DNA from: WHSW01 sp963781265
GTDB taxonomy: Bacteria; Actinomycetota; Thermoleophilia; Solirubrobacterales; 70-9
NCBI GenBank assembly: GCA_963781265.1
Contig: CAWAFH010000004.1
Location: forward strand, 62,001 to 126,000
Reading direction: 5' to 3'
Length of the DNA stretch: 64,000 nucleotides
Each line of letters opens with the position of its first letter. The first letter of the stretch is position 1. A program made the position numbers and the translations under genes. The notes beneath the pieces were generated by a model, which worked only from the letters and a program-made list of their open reading frames with translations, had not been told where the DNA came from and did not search any database. Of this stretch, positions 8,334 through 16,099 are shown one piece after another.

Positions 8334-10907
8334 ATGGACGCCGCACGCAAGGAGACGCTCGAGGCCCGGACCCGCTGGGAGCCGGCCGAGACAGAGGCGC
8401 GGATCTTCGCCGCGTGGCAGCAGAGCGGCGCCTTCGATCCGCCGGCCGAAGGCTCGCCGGAGGACAACTACTCGATTGCGATCCCGCCGCCGAACGTGAC
8501 CGGGGCGCTGCACATGGGCCACGCGCTCAACGGCTCGGTCCAGGATGCGCTGATCCGGATGCGGAGGATGCAGGGCCGCAACGCGCTCTGGATCCTCGGC
8601 ACCGATCACGCCGGGATCGGCACCCAGATGGTCGTCGAGAAGCAGCTGCTCGCCGAGGGCAGCTCGCGCCACCAGCTCGGCCGCGAGGCCTTCGTCGAGC
8701 GTGTCTGGGAGTGGCGGCGCGAGTACGGCTCGCAGATCATCGAGCAGTACAAGCGCCTCGGCGCCTCCTGCGACTACGAGCGCGAGCGCTTCACCCTCGA
8801 CGACGGCTACGTCCGGGCGGTCTACAAGGTCTTCGTCGCCCTCTACGAGAAGGGCCTGATCTACCGCGACGAGTACATGGTGAGCTGGGACCCCGGGACC
8901 CACTCGGCGATCTCCGACCTCGAGGTCGTCAACCGCGAGATCACCGACAGCCTCTACGAGATCGACTACCCGGTCGAGGGCTCGGACGAGACGCTGACCG
9001 TGGCCACGGTGCGCCCCGAGACGATGCTCGCCGACACGGCGGTCGCCGTGAACCCGGCCGATGAGCGCTACCGGCGCCTGGTCGGCGGTCACGCGATCCT
9101 GCCGCTGGTCGGCAGGCGGCTGCCGATCATCGCCGACGATCACGTCGACGTCGAGTTCGGCACCGGGGCGCTCAAGATCACCCCCGGCCACGACCCGAAC
9201 GACTTCGAGATCGGCCGCGCCCATCAGCTCGAGCAAATCTCGGTGATCGGCGAGGACGGGCGGATGACCGAGGCGGCGGGGGAGCGCTTCGCCGGGCTCA
9301 CGGCCGCCGAGGCGCGCGACGCCGTGGTCGAGGCCCTGCGCGCCGAGGGTGCGCTGCGCGCCGAGGAGCCCTACACCCACGCGGTGCCGTTCTCCGAGCG
9401 CTCCGGCGAGCGGATCGAGCCGCTGATCTCACTGCAGTGGTTCTGCCGCATGGACGAGCTCGCGGCGCCGGCGATCGAGGTGGTCGAGCGCGACGAGGTC
9501 CGGATCGTCCCCGACAACTACAAGCGGGTCTACCTCGACTGGATGCACAACATCCGCCCGTGGTGCGTCTCGCGCCAGCTCTGGTGGGGCCACCAGATCC
9601 CGGTTTGGTACGGGCCCGGTGGCGAGCAGATCGTCGCCGAGTCGGCCGAGCTCGCCCGCGAGGCGGCGGCGGCGCAGGGGATCGACCCCGACTCGCTGAC
9701 CCAGGAGACCGATGTTCTCGACACCTGGTTCAGCTCCGCGCTGTGGCCGTTCGCGACCCTCGGCTGGCCGGATGAAACGCCTTATTTGCGGGCCTTTTAT
9801 CCCACCAGCTTCCTGACGACGGCCCGCGAGATCATCTTCCTCTGGGTCGCGCGGATGGTGATGATGGGGCTCGAGTTCACCGGCGAGATCCCGTTTCGCG
9901 ACGTCTACGTGCATCCGGTCGTCCAGGCGCCCGACGGTCGCCGGATGTCGAAGTCGCTCGGCACCGGGATCGACCCGCTCGAGGAGATCGACGCCAACGG
10001 CGCCGACGCGCTGCGCTTCGGCGTGCTCGCGGTCTCGACGACCCAGGACGTGCGCTACTCGCCCGAGCGGATTCAGCAGGGGCGCGACCTGGCGACCAAG
10101 ATGTGGAACGCGTCGCGGCTGATCCTGCTCAACGCCGGCGACGCGCAGCCCGGCCCGCGCACCGAGCGCCCCGAGGACCGGTGGATCCTCTCGCGCCTCC
10201 AGCGAGCGATCGAGACGGTGAGCGGCGACCTCGAGGGCTACGACTTCGCCCACGCGGCGCTCGGCTTCTACTCGTTCTTCTGGTCGGAGTTCTGCGACTG
10301 GTACCTGGAGATCGTCAAGCCCCGCCTCTACGACGGCGATCCCGACGCGGCCGCGAACCTCCTGCACGTGCTCGAGCGGGTGCTGGCGCTCGCCCACCCG
10401 GTGATGCCGTTCGTGACCGAGGAGATCTGGGGCTACCTCCCGGATCGGGAGGGGATGCTGCTCGTGGCGCCCTTCCCGGAGGCCGACCCCGAGCTCGTCG
10501 ACGCCGCGGCGGAGGCGGAGCTCGGTGCGGCGATCGCCGGCGTCCGCGCGGTGCGCCGCTGGCGCGACCTGGTCGGGGTGCCGGCGGGCGCGGTGTTGAG
10601 CGCCCGCGCCGCTGACGAGCAGCCCGAGCTGGTCGCGAGGCTGGCCCGCCTCAGCTTCGACGCCGGCGGCGGCGATCCGCTGGCCCGCATCGGCGCGATC
10701 GAGGTCCTCGCCTCGGACGAGGTCGACGCCGAGCAGGCCGTGGCGCGGATCGAGGGCGAGCGCGACCGCCTGCGCGGCGAGATCGAGCGGCTGGAGCGCA
10801 AGCTCGCCAACGAGGGCTTCGTCGCGAAGGCGCCCGAGGAGGTGGTCGCCGAGGAGCGCCGCAAGCTCGCCGGGTACGAAGCCGAGCTCGCCGAGTTGGA
10901 TGGGTAG
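8334..10907 (+). CDS. valS: Valine--tRNA ligase
   Basis: Class I aminoacyl-tRNA synthetase that charges tRNA-Val in the cytoplasm. 857 aa. The HIGH-type motif HMGH is at 60-63 after PPPNVTGAL, and the KMSKS-type motif RMSKS is at 537-541. The editing (CP1) domain lies between them, and the C-terminal part ends in the long coiled-coil arm (about 800-857) usual for ValRS. A TAAGAT box at 8318-8323 sits 10 nt before the ATG with no Shine-Dalgarno, suggesting a leaderless transcript; no T-box leader was seen. folC follows after a heptamer-repeat spacer. Confidence 0.97.
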   Translation: MDAARKETLEARTRWEPAETEARIFAAWQQSGAFDPPAEGSPEDNYSIAIPPPNVTGALHMGHALNGSVQDALIRMRRMQGRNALWILGTDHAGIGTQMVVEKQLLAEGSSRHQLGREAFVERVWEWRREYGSQIIEQYKRLGASCDYERERFTLDDGYVRAVYKVFVALYEKGLIYRDEYMVSWDPGTHSAISDLEVVNREITDSLYEIDYPVEGSDETLTVATVRPETMLADTAVAVNPADERYRRLVGGHAILPLVGRRLPIIADDHVDVEFGTGALKITPGHDPNDFEIGRAHQLEQISVIGEDGRMTEAAGERFAGLTAAEARDAVVEALRAEGALRAEEPYTHAVPFSERSGERIEPLISLQWFCRMDELAAPAIEVVERDEVRIVPDNYKRVYLDWMHNIRPWCVSRQLWWGHQIPVWYGPGGEQIVAESAELAREAAAAQGIDPDSLTQETDVLDTWFSSALWPFATLGWPDETPYLRAFYPTSFLTTAREIIFLWVARMVMMGLEFTGEIPFRDVYVHPVVQAPDGRRMSKSLGTGIDPLEEIDANGADALRFGVLAVSTTQDVRYSPERIQQGRDLATKMWNASRLILLNAGDAQPGPRTERPEDRWILSRLQRAIETVSGDLEGYDFAHAALGFYSFFWSEFCDWYLEIVKPRLYDGDPDAAANLLHVLERVLALAHPVMPFVTEEIWGYLPDREGMLLVAPFPEADPELVDAAAEAELGAAIAGVRAVRRWRDLVGVPAGAVLSARAADEQPELVARLARLSFDAGGGDPLARIGAIEVLASDEVDAEQAVARIEGERDRLRGEIERLERKLANEGFVAKAPEEVVAEERRKLAGYEAELAELDG

Positions 10908-10910
10908 TTT

Positions 10911-10979
10911 CGCCGCTCGCCGTCCGCCGCTCGCCGCTCGCAGTTTGGCCGAGCGCCGAGCGGCGAGGGGCGAGCGCCG
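10911..10979. repeat. Inverted heptamer repeat array (GCCGCTC / GAGCGGC family)
   Basis: The whole valS-folC spacer is made of heptamers: four GCCGCTC-type units at 10912-10939 (one variant, GCCGTCC), an AT-richer loop around AGTTTGG, then four GAGCGCC/GAGCGGC-type units at 10951-10978. The arms are complementary, so the spacer can fold into one large hairpin. The same family appears at 39868-39892 and 63753-63808. Confidence 0.7.
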
Positions 10980-12227
10980 ATGAACGCCTGGACCGCAGAC
11001 GACGCCGAGCGCTACCTGCGCTCGCTGACGCCCCTGGGCATGCGCTTCGGGCTCGGCCGCATCCGCAAGCTCGTCGCCGTGCTCGGCATGCCGCAGCACC
11101 GGTTCGCCTCCGTCCACGTGGTCGGCACCAACGGCAAGTCGTCGGTGACCTCGATCACCGCCGCGCTGATCGAGGCTCACGGCCTCAGCACCGGGGCCTA
11201 TCTCTCGCCGCACGACGAGCGGTGGCGCGAGCGGGTCCAGATCGGCGGCGCCGAGATCCGGCCCGATGCCTTCGCCGCAGCGGTCGAGCGAGTCGCGGCC
11301 GCGGTCGAGACGGTCAATCGGACCCTCGACGAGGGCGAGTCGGTGACCCAGTTCGAGGCCGATACCGCCTCGGCGTTCGTCGCCCTCGCCGCCGCGCGGG
11401 TCGGCGTCGGGGTGATCGAGGCCGGGCTCGGCGGGCGCCTCGACGCGACCAACGTGCTGCCGTCCAGGGTCACGGTCCTCACCTCGGTCGGGCTCGAGCA
11501 CACCGAGTACCTGGGCGACACCGAGGAGGAGATCGCGACCGAGAAGCTCGCCGTGCTGCGCGACCACTCGACCCTGATCACCGGGCCGCTCAGCCCGGCG
11601 GTGGCGGACGTCGCGCGCGCCGTCGCGAGCGAGCGCCGGGCGAAGCTGGTCACGGTCCGCGATCTGGCCCCGGCGGTCACCCTGCCGTCGGCGGCGCCCT
11701 ACCTGCGCCGCAACTTCGCGGTCGCGCTTGCCGCCGCGGAGGCGATCGTCGGGTCGCTGGACCCCGAGCGCGTGCTCGCCGTCGCGTCCGGGCTGCGCCT
11801 GCCCGGGCGGATGCAGGTGATCGAGGGCGACCCGGTCGTCGTCCTCGACGCGGCCCACAACCCCGCCGGCGCGGCCGCCCTCGCCGAGGCGCTGCCGGCC
11901 GTTGCCGGCGGGCGCCCGGTGATCGCCTGCGTCGCGGTGCTCGCCGACAAGGACGCGGCGGCGGTGCTCGGTGCCCTCGCGCCGTCGGTGGCCGCGGTCG
12001 TCGCGACGGAGATTCCCGCGCAGCGCCTCGCCGAGGCCGGCAGGCCGGGGGCGCGGGCGCTGGAGGCGGCGGCGCTGGCCGAGGTGGCGCGCGGCGCCGG
12101 GGCGGGCGGGGTGGAGGAGGTCCGCGATCCCGCGGCGGCCATCGCGCGGACCCTGGAGATCGCCCGCGCCCAGGACGGCATCGCGCTGATCACCGGCTCG
12201 CACTACCTGCTGCGCTACGCGGCCTAG
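10980..12227 (+). CDS. folC: Bifunctional folylpolyglutamate synthase/dihydrofolate synthase
   Basis: Adds glutamate to dihydropteroate and to folates. 415 aa, Mur-ligase fold. The ATP-binding P-loop is VVGTNGKSSV (about 43-52), followed by LSPHD and later IEAGLGGRLDATN, both characteristic of FolC. The C-terminal ligase domain has VVLDAAHNPAGA. It starts at ATG 10980, immediately after the heptamer-repeat spacer downstream of valS, so no ordinary Shine-Dalgarno is present apart from the repeat itself. It ends 2 bp from the convergent amidase gene. valS-folC order is common in bacteria. Confidence 0.94.
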   Translation: MNAWTADDAERYLRSLTPLGMRFGLGRIRKLVAVLGMPQHRFASVHVVGTNGKSSVTSITAALIEAHGLSTGAYLSPHDERWRERVQIGGAEIRPDAFAAAVERVAAAVETVNRTLDEGESVTQFEADTASAFVALAAARVGVGVIEAGLGGRLDATNVLPSRVTVLTSVGLEHTEYLGDTEEEIATEKLAVLRDHSTLITGPLSPAVADVARAVASERRAKLVTVRDLAPAVTLPSAAPYLRRNFAVALAAAEAIVGSLDPERVLAVASGLRLPGRMQVIEGDPVVVLDAAHNPAGAAALAEALPAVAGGRPVIACVAVLADKDAAAVLGALAPSVAAVVATEIPAQRLAEAGRPGARALEAAALAEVARGAGAGGVEEVRDPAAAIARTLEIARAQDGIALITGSHYLLRYAA

Positions 12228-12229
12228 CC

Positions 12230-12928
12230 TCAGAGCCGCTTGCGGAACTCCTTCACGTCGCGCTTCAGCCAGTCGGTGTGGTCGTTGGTCCAGCCCTCAC
12301 GATCCTCGAAGTAGCGATCGTCGTTGGCCATCGAGTGCCCGATCACCTCGCCGGTCCTGATCCCGTAGCGCGCCTGCAGCCAGCGGACCAGCCGCAGGGC
12401 GGCGGCCACCTGGCGGTGGCGGGAGAGGATCTGCTGGTCGGCCCAGTGGGAGCCGCGCCCGGTCGCCTGGACCATCTCGATTCCGATCGCGACGTGGTTG
12501 AGGCCGACGGCGTGGCGGCAGCGGATCCGCGGCGGGACGAGCTCGTCGACGGTTCCGCTCTGCTCGATCACGTAGTGGGAGCAGACGCCTGGCTTCTCGC
12601 CCAGGTTGGCGGCGTTGGACTCGAACGTGCTCCACACGGACGAGTAGCTGCCGGTGGCCGTGAAGTGCAGGACGATCACCTTCGGGCCGTTGAGCCGCCA
12701 CTCGCGCTCGCCGTAGTGGCGCTTCGAGTAGGCGGCCATCTGACGCTTGCGAGCGTCGCCGTAGGAGATGTGATCCTCGGTGATCGCCGGCTTGCCCGCG
12801 GGCCTCGGCAGGGTGGTCCCGGGCCAGGCAGCGGCCGTCGCGGCCGCGGCCGCGAGGGTGGTCGCGAGCGCCCAAAATGCGACCCAACGCCGCAGCGAGC
12901 CGGTTTTCCGATTACCTTCTGTCTCCAT
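12230..12928 (-). CDS. Exported N-acetylmuramoyl-L-alanine amidase-like protein (Amidase_2/PGRP fold)
   Basis: Predicted peptidoglycan amidase that cuts the bond between muramic acid and the peptide stem. From the ATG at 12928 it is 232 aa; a longer frame adds an Arg/Pro-rich stretch without a signal. A signal peptide or anchor lies at about 15-38. The Amidase_2 domain shows VIVLHFTATGS (first zinc His), HAVGLNHVAIGIEMV and VIGHSMANDD (later His), with Tyr/Arg-rich substrate loops. It converges with folC and is divergent from the small peptide at 12961. Family is clear; bond specificity is inferred. Confidence 0.85.
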   Translation of the reverse strand: METEGNRKTGSLRRWVAFWALATTLAAAAATAAAWPGTTLPRPAGKPAITEDHISYGDARKRQMAAYSKRHYGEREWRLNGPKVIVLHFTATGSYSSVWSTFESNAANLGEKPGVCSHYVIEQSGTVDELVPPRIRCRHAVGLNHVAIGIEMVQATGRGSHWADQQILSRHRQVAAALRLVRWLQARYGIRTGEVIGHSMANDDRYFEDREGWTNDHTDWLKRDVKEFRKRL

Positions 12929-12960
12929 TGGACAGGGGCGCGCGTTCAGAGCTACTCCAC

Positions 12961-13047
12961 ATGATGGGGTTGGTCGCGGCGGTGGTCGCGATCGTAATCC
13001 TGGTCTTCTTCGGCCTCGGTTACCTGTTCGGGCGCCTTTTCCTCTGA
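12961..13047 (+). CDS. Possible 28-aa single-transmembrane peptide
   Basis: Reading from ATG 12961 gives a 28-residue peptide that is almost entirely one hydrophobic helix: MMGLVAAVVAIVILVFFGLG, then a Tyr, Gly and Arg before a Phe-Leu end, with stop TGA 13045-13047. Codons use G/C third positions (GTC, CTG, ATC, GGC), consistent with a real gene. A second ATG is at 12964. There is no strong Shine-Dalgarno. It lies between the divergent amidase gene and the zinc-ribbon membrane protein. It could be a small membrane regulator, but chance cannot be excluded. Confidence 0.4.
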   Translation: MMGLVAAVVAIVILVFFGLGYLFGRLFL

Positions 13048-13075
13048 TCACCCCCGACTACACTGCCCTGCCTCT

Positions 13076-13873
13076 ATGACCGTAGCGCTATTCGGCATCA
13101 CGAACGATGGCCTCAATCTGGCCGTCAACCTGCTGATCCTCTTCCTGATCGTCCTCTGGCTCGCCCTGGTGGCGTGGACCTTCTTCGACGCCCGGCGGCG
13201 GATCGAGGATCCCGTGCTGATCGCGTGCGCCACGGCGGCGTCGCTTTTCCCGTTCGTCGGCACGATCGTCTACTCGATCCTCCGCCCGCCGGAGTTCCTC
13301 GCCGACAAGCGCGAGCGTGAGCTCGAGATCCGCGCCTCGGAGCTACGCGTGCGCCAACTCGAGGAGGCGTCGTGCCCGAATTGCGAGCACCCGGTGGAGC
13401 GGAGCTTCCTGCGCTGCCCGAACTGTCGCGCCCGGATCAAGGACCCGTGCGAGTCGTGCGGAAAGCCGATCGACCCGCGCTGGGCGGTCTGCCCCTACTG
13501 CGAGGCACCGCAGCGCAGCGCGGCGCCGCCGGAGCACCGCCCGTCGCGGCGGCGGTCGAAGTCCGAGGGCGATTCCGAGGCGGCGCCCAAGCGCCGTTCG
13601 AAGTCGGGGCAGGCCGAGTCCTCCGAGGCCCCGCCGAAGCGGCGAAGCGGCGGCGGGTCGCGCTCGAGCGGGTCGCGCACGGGCTCGCCGAGCCGGACCG
13701 GATCGCCGAGCCGTTCCGGGTCGCGGGCGCGGACGAACTCCGCGGACTCGGGCCCGAGTGCCGACAGCGGCGGCGATGCCGCGCGCACGCCGGCCGAGCG
13801 CACGGCGGCCGAGGGCCGCACGAGCCGCGCCCGCTCGAGCCGCTCGTCGAGCGGCGAGCAGCCCTCCGAGTAG
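13076..13873 (+). CDS. Membrane protein with double zinc ribbon and disordered Ser/Arg-rich tail
   Basis: 265 aa of unknown function. Two transmembrane segments (about 14-37 and 47-68) are followed by a short helical linker and a double zinc ribbon: CPNCEHPV, CPNC, CESCGKPI and CPYC at about 99-142. From about 145 to the end it is disordered and dominated by Ser, Arg, Lys and Gly (repeated SPSRTGSPSRSGS). The tail is basic and could bind nucleic acid or acidic polymers. A TACACT box at 13059-13064 ends 11 nt before ATG 13076, suggesting leaderless transcription. ndk follows after 33 bp. Confidence 0.75.
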   Translation: MTVALFGITNDGLNLAVNLLILFLIVLWLALVAWTFFDARRRIEDPVLIACATAASLFPFVGTIVYSILRPPEFLADKRERELEIRASELRVRQLEEASCPNCEHPVERSFLRCPNCRARIKDPCESCGKPIDPRWAVCPYCEAPQRSAAPPEHRPSRRRSKSEGDSEAAPKRRSKSGQAESSEAPPKRRSGGGSRSSGSRTGSPSRTGSPSRSGSRARTNSADSGPSADSGGDAARTPAERTAAEGRTSRARSSRSSSGEQPSE

Positions 13874-13906
13874 CCGCCGCACCTGACTGTGTAGGCTGCC
13901 GCGCCG

Positions 13907-14317
13907 ATGGCAGATGAATCACGCACCCTGATCCTGATCAAGCCCGACGCCTTCGAGCGCGGGCTGACCGGCGAGATCCTCGCCCGCTTCGAGCGCAAGG
14001 GCCTGCGGATCACGCAGCTTCGGCTGCTGACCGCCGACGACCAGGTCGCCAATTCCCACTACGCCGAGCACGTCGAGAAGCCGTTCTTCGGCGAGCTGGT
14101 CTCGTTCATCACCGGCGGCCCACTGGTCGCCGCGGTGCTCGAGGGGGTCGAGGCGGTGCCCGCGGCGCGCCAGCTGATCGGCGCGACCAACCCGGTGGAG
14201 GCCGCGACCGGCTCGATCCGCGGCGACTATGGGCTCGAGGTCACCTTCAACCTCGTCCACGGCTCCGACTCGGATGAGTCCGCCGAGCGCGAAATCGGGA
14301 TCTGGTTCGGCGAGTAA
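13907..14317 (+). CDS. ndk: Nucleoside diphosphate kinase
   Basis: Transfers the gamma phosphate of ATP to NDPs through a phosphohistidine. 136 aa, normal length. The active-site His lies in the signature NLVHGSDS (His119); RTLILIKPDAFERG opens the fold and NPVEAATGSIRGDYG is the nucleotide-binding loop. TAGGCT at 13892-13897 is 9 nt before the ATG with no Shine-Dalgarno, so the transcript is likely leaderless. The 3' end overlaps maf by 44 bp if the latter begins at 14274. Confidence 0.97.
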   Translation: MADESRTLILIKPDAFERGLTGEILARFERKGLRITQLRLLTADDQVANSHYAEHVEKPFFGELVSFITGGPLVAAVLEGVEAVPAARQLIGATNPVEAATGSIRGDYGLEVTFNLVHGSDSDESAEREIGIWFGE

Positions 14318-14903
14318 CGCCCCCCTGATCCTCGCCTCGGCGTCCCCGCGCCGGCGGGAGATCCTGACCCGGCTCGGGGTCGATTACGAGGCCGTCGTGC
14401 CGGCGGTCGACGAGGTGCGCGAGGGCGTCCCCGAGGCCGTCGTGCTCGAGAACGCCCACCGCAAGGCGCGGGCCGGGCTCGAGCTCGCCGGCGGGCCGGG
14501 ATCGATCGCGCTCGGGGTCGACACCGACGTCGCCCTCGACGGGCGCCTGCTCGGCAAGCCCGAGGACGAGGCCGGCGCCCGCGAGCGGCTCGAGGCGCTC
14601 TCCGGGCACACGCACGAGGTTCTGAGCGGCGTTGCCGTGCTCGGCAGCGGCGCCGGCACCGAGGTGCCGGTCGAGCGCGCGGCGATCGCGGTCACCCGGG
14701 TGCGCTTCCGCGAGCTCGACCCCGCCGAGCTCGACCTCTACGTGGCTTCGGGCGAGTGGGCTGACCGCGCCGGCGCCTACGCCATCCAGGGTCTCGGCTC
14801 GATCCTGATCGAGGCGATCGAGGGCGACTTCTCGAACGTGGTCGGGCTCCCCGTCCCGACCCTGCTGGAGCTGCTGCCGGGACTGCTCGACGCGGGCGCT
14901 TAG
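14274..14903 (+). CDS. maf: Maf-like nucleotide pyrophosphatase (house-cleaning NTPase)
   Basis: Hydrolyses non-canonical or modified NTPs to NMPs. About 209 aa. The family signature LILASASPRRREIL is near the N-terminus, followed by ALGVDTDVALDGRLLGKP (conserved Asp and Lys) and GSILIEAIEGDFSNVVGLPV at the C-terminal end. The start is uncertain: ATG 14274 lies inside ndk and would add about 20 residues ahead of the signature; no ATG or GTG lies closer. The gene is coupled to ndk, which fits a shared role in nucleotide-pool upkeep. Confidence 0.9.
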   Translation: MSPPSAKSGSGSASNAPLILASASPRRREILTRLGVDYEAVVPAVDEVREGVPEAVVLENAHRKARAGLELAGGPGSIALGVDTDVALDGRLLGKPEDEAGARERLEALSGHTHEVLSGVAVLGSGAGTEVPVERAAIAVTRVRFRELDPAELDLYVASGEWADRAGAYAIQGLGSILIEAIEGDFSNVVGLPVPTLLELLPGLLDAGA

Positions 14904-14943
14904 CGGGCGCCGTCTGATCCCGCCCCGATGGGATGATCAGGGC

Positions 14944-15831
14944 GTGAGCCGGGCCGGCACCGACGACGCGCAGGCGCTGCGCGAATTGGAGCGCATCGCC
15001 GTCGGCCTGCCCGCCGGGATCGAGGTGGTCTGGCTCGGGGTCTCGGGTTATCGGCTGACCTATGAGGGGGTGTCGCTGTTCATCGACCCCTACGTCTCGC
15101 GGGTGCCGCTGCGGGCGTTCTTGCTGCGGCGACGGACGCTGCCCGACGCGTCGATGATCGAGCGCTACGCGGGGGCGCCGGGGCCGGTCGCCGGCGTGCT
15201 CGTCGGACACACTCATTTCGACCACGCGGTCGATGCCCCGGCCATCGCTCGACGCTTCGACACCAAGGCCTACGGCTCGCCCTCGCTGGCCCACCTGATG
15301 AGGCTGCACGGGCTCGGGGACCGGGCCGTCGAGGTGGTCCCGCATCAGGCCTACGAGCTCGGGCCGTTCGTGGTCCGCTTCGTTCCCAGCCGCCACTCGA
15401 AGCTCCTGTTCGGGCGCAAGGTCCCGATGGACGGGCCGCTGACGTGCGAGCACCTGCACGGCCTGGCCCCGGGCGCCTACAAGTGCGGGGCGGTGTTCGG
15501 CATCCGGATCGAGGTCGGCGGCGTCTCCATCTACCACCAGGGGAGCGCCGATCTGAACGACGGCGAGCTGCGAGATGGCCCGGTCGACGTCTTCTTGGCG
15601 GGCGTCGCCGGGCGCAGCGTCACCCCCCGCTACTGGGAGCGGATCCTGCCTCGCCTCGATCCACGGGTGGTCGTCCCGACGCACTACGACAACTTCTTCT
15701 CGCCGCTTGGCCGGCCACAGGACTTCGTCCCGCGCGTCGACTTCGCCGACGTGCCGGACGAGGTCCGCCGCGTCGCCGGCAGCGCGACCGTGGCCGCGCT
15801 GCCGCGCGTCGACGCTCCGCCGGCCGGGTGA
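14944..15831 (+). CDS. Metallo-beta-lactamase-fold hydrolase
   Basis: 295 aa from GTG 14944. The MBL metal motif HTHFDH is present (GVLVGHTHFDHAVDAP), with further candidate ligands in SRHSK, YHQGSADLNDGE and VVPTHYDNFF. The layout resembles UlaG/NAPE-PLD-like lactonase or phospholipase families rather than beta-lactamases; there is no signal peptide. The substrate cannot be read from sequence. It follows maf by 40 bp and is the last gene before the mreB terminator/promoter region. Confidence 0.8.
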   Translation: MSRAGTDDAQALRELERIAVGLPAGIEVVWLGVSGYRLTYEGVSLFIDPYVSRVPLRAFLLRRRTLPDASMIERYAGAPGPVAGVLVGHTHFDHAVDAPAIARRFDTKAYGSPSLAHLMRLHGLGDRAVEVVPHQAYELGPFVVRFVPSRHSKLLFGRKVPMDGPLTCEHLHGLAPGAYKCGAVFGIRIEVGGVSIYHQGSADLNDGELRDGPVDVFLAGVAGRSVTPRYWERILPRLDPRVVVPTHYDNFFSPLGRPQDFVPRVDFADVPDEVRRVAGSATVAALPRVDAPPAG

Positions 15832-15970
15832 AGGTGGCCTCATCGAGGTCGTCGAACGACTCCCGGAGGCTTTTTGCACGGGGTTTCCAACCGACTTCGA
15901 TCGCGCCGGCGTAGCCGCGCCGGCGACGCTCTCCGACGCGTTATCGCTGCAACCACCGAAGGTTGGGCGA

Positions 15971-16005
15971 AAACCCTAAGGCGAAGAATTAGCCTTAGAG
16001 TTTTT
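15971..16005 (+). terminator. Intrinsic terminator-like hairpin upstream of mreB
   Basis: AAAC-C-CTAAGGC (15971-15982) pairs with GCCTTAG-A-GTTT (15992-16003) around the loop GAAGAATTA, followed by a T-run ending at 16005. This AT-rich hairpin stands out in the surrounding very GC-rich DNA. It probably ends transcription from the maf/MBL side and may act as an attenuator ahead of the elongasome operon. Confidence 0.65.
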
Positions 16006-16024
16006 CAAAGGGCTCGATTTCGGC

Positions 16025-16052
16025 TTGAGGCCTGCAAATCAAGCGCTACACT
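16025..16052 (+). promoter_or_regulatory. Predicted sigma-70-type promoter for the mre operon
   Basis: TTGAGG (16025-16030) and TACACT (16047-16052) are separated by 16 bp, and the expected start site lies about 40 nt before mreB ATG 16100. It sits just after the terminator hairpin. Unlike many genes in the window, mreB would have a real 5' leader. Confidence 0.5.
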
Positions 16053-16099
16053 CGGCCACAGGCCACGGTTCCTTTTTCCGCCCGCCGGGCCACTTCGCG

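Noticed and set aside
8281..8334. T-box leader upstream of valS (and of leuS)
   Set aside because: Only about 50 bp of intergenic space exists at valS and no specifier loop or antiterminator is visible; both genes look leaderless.
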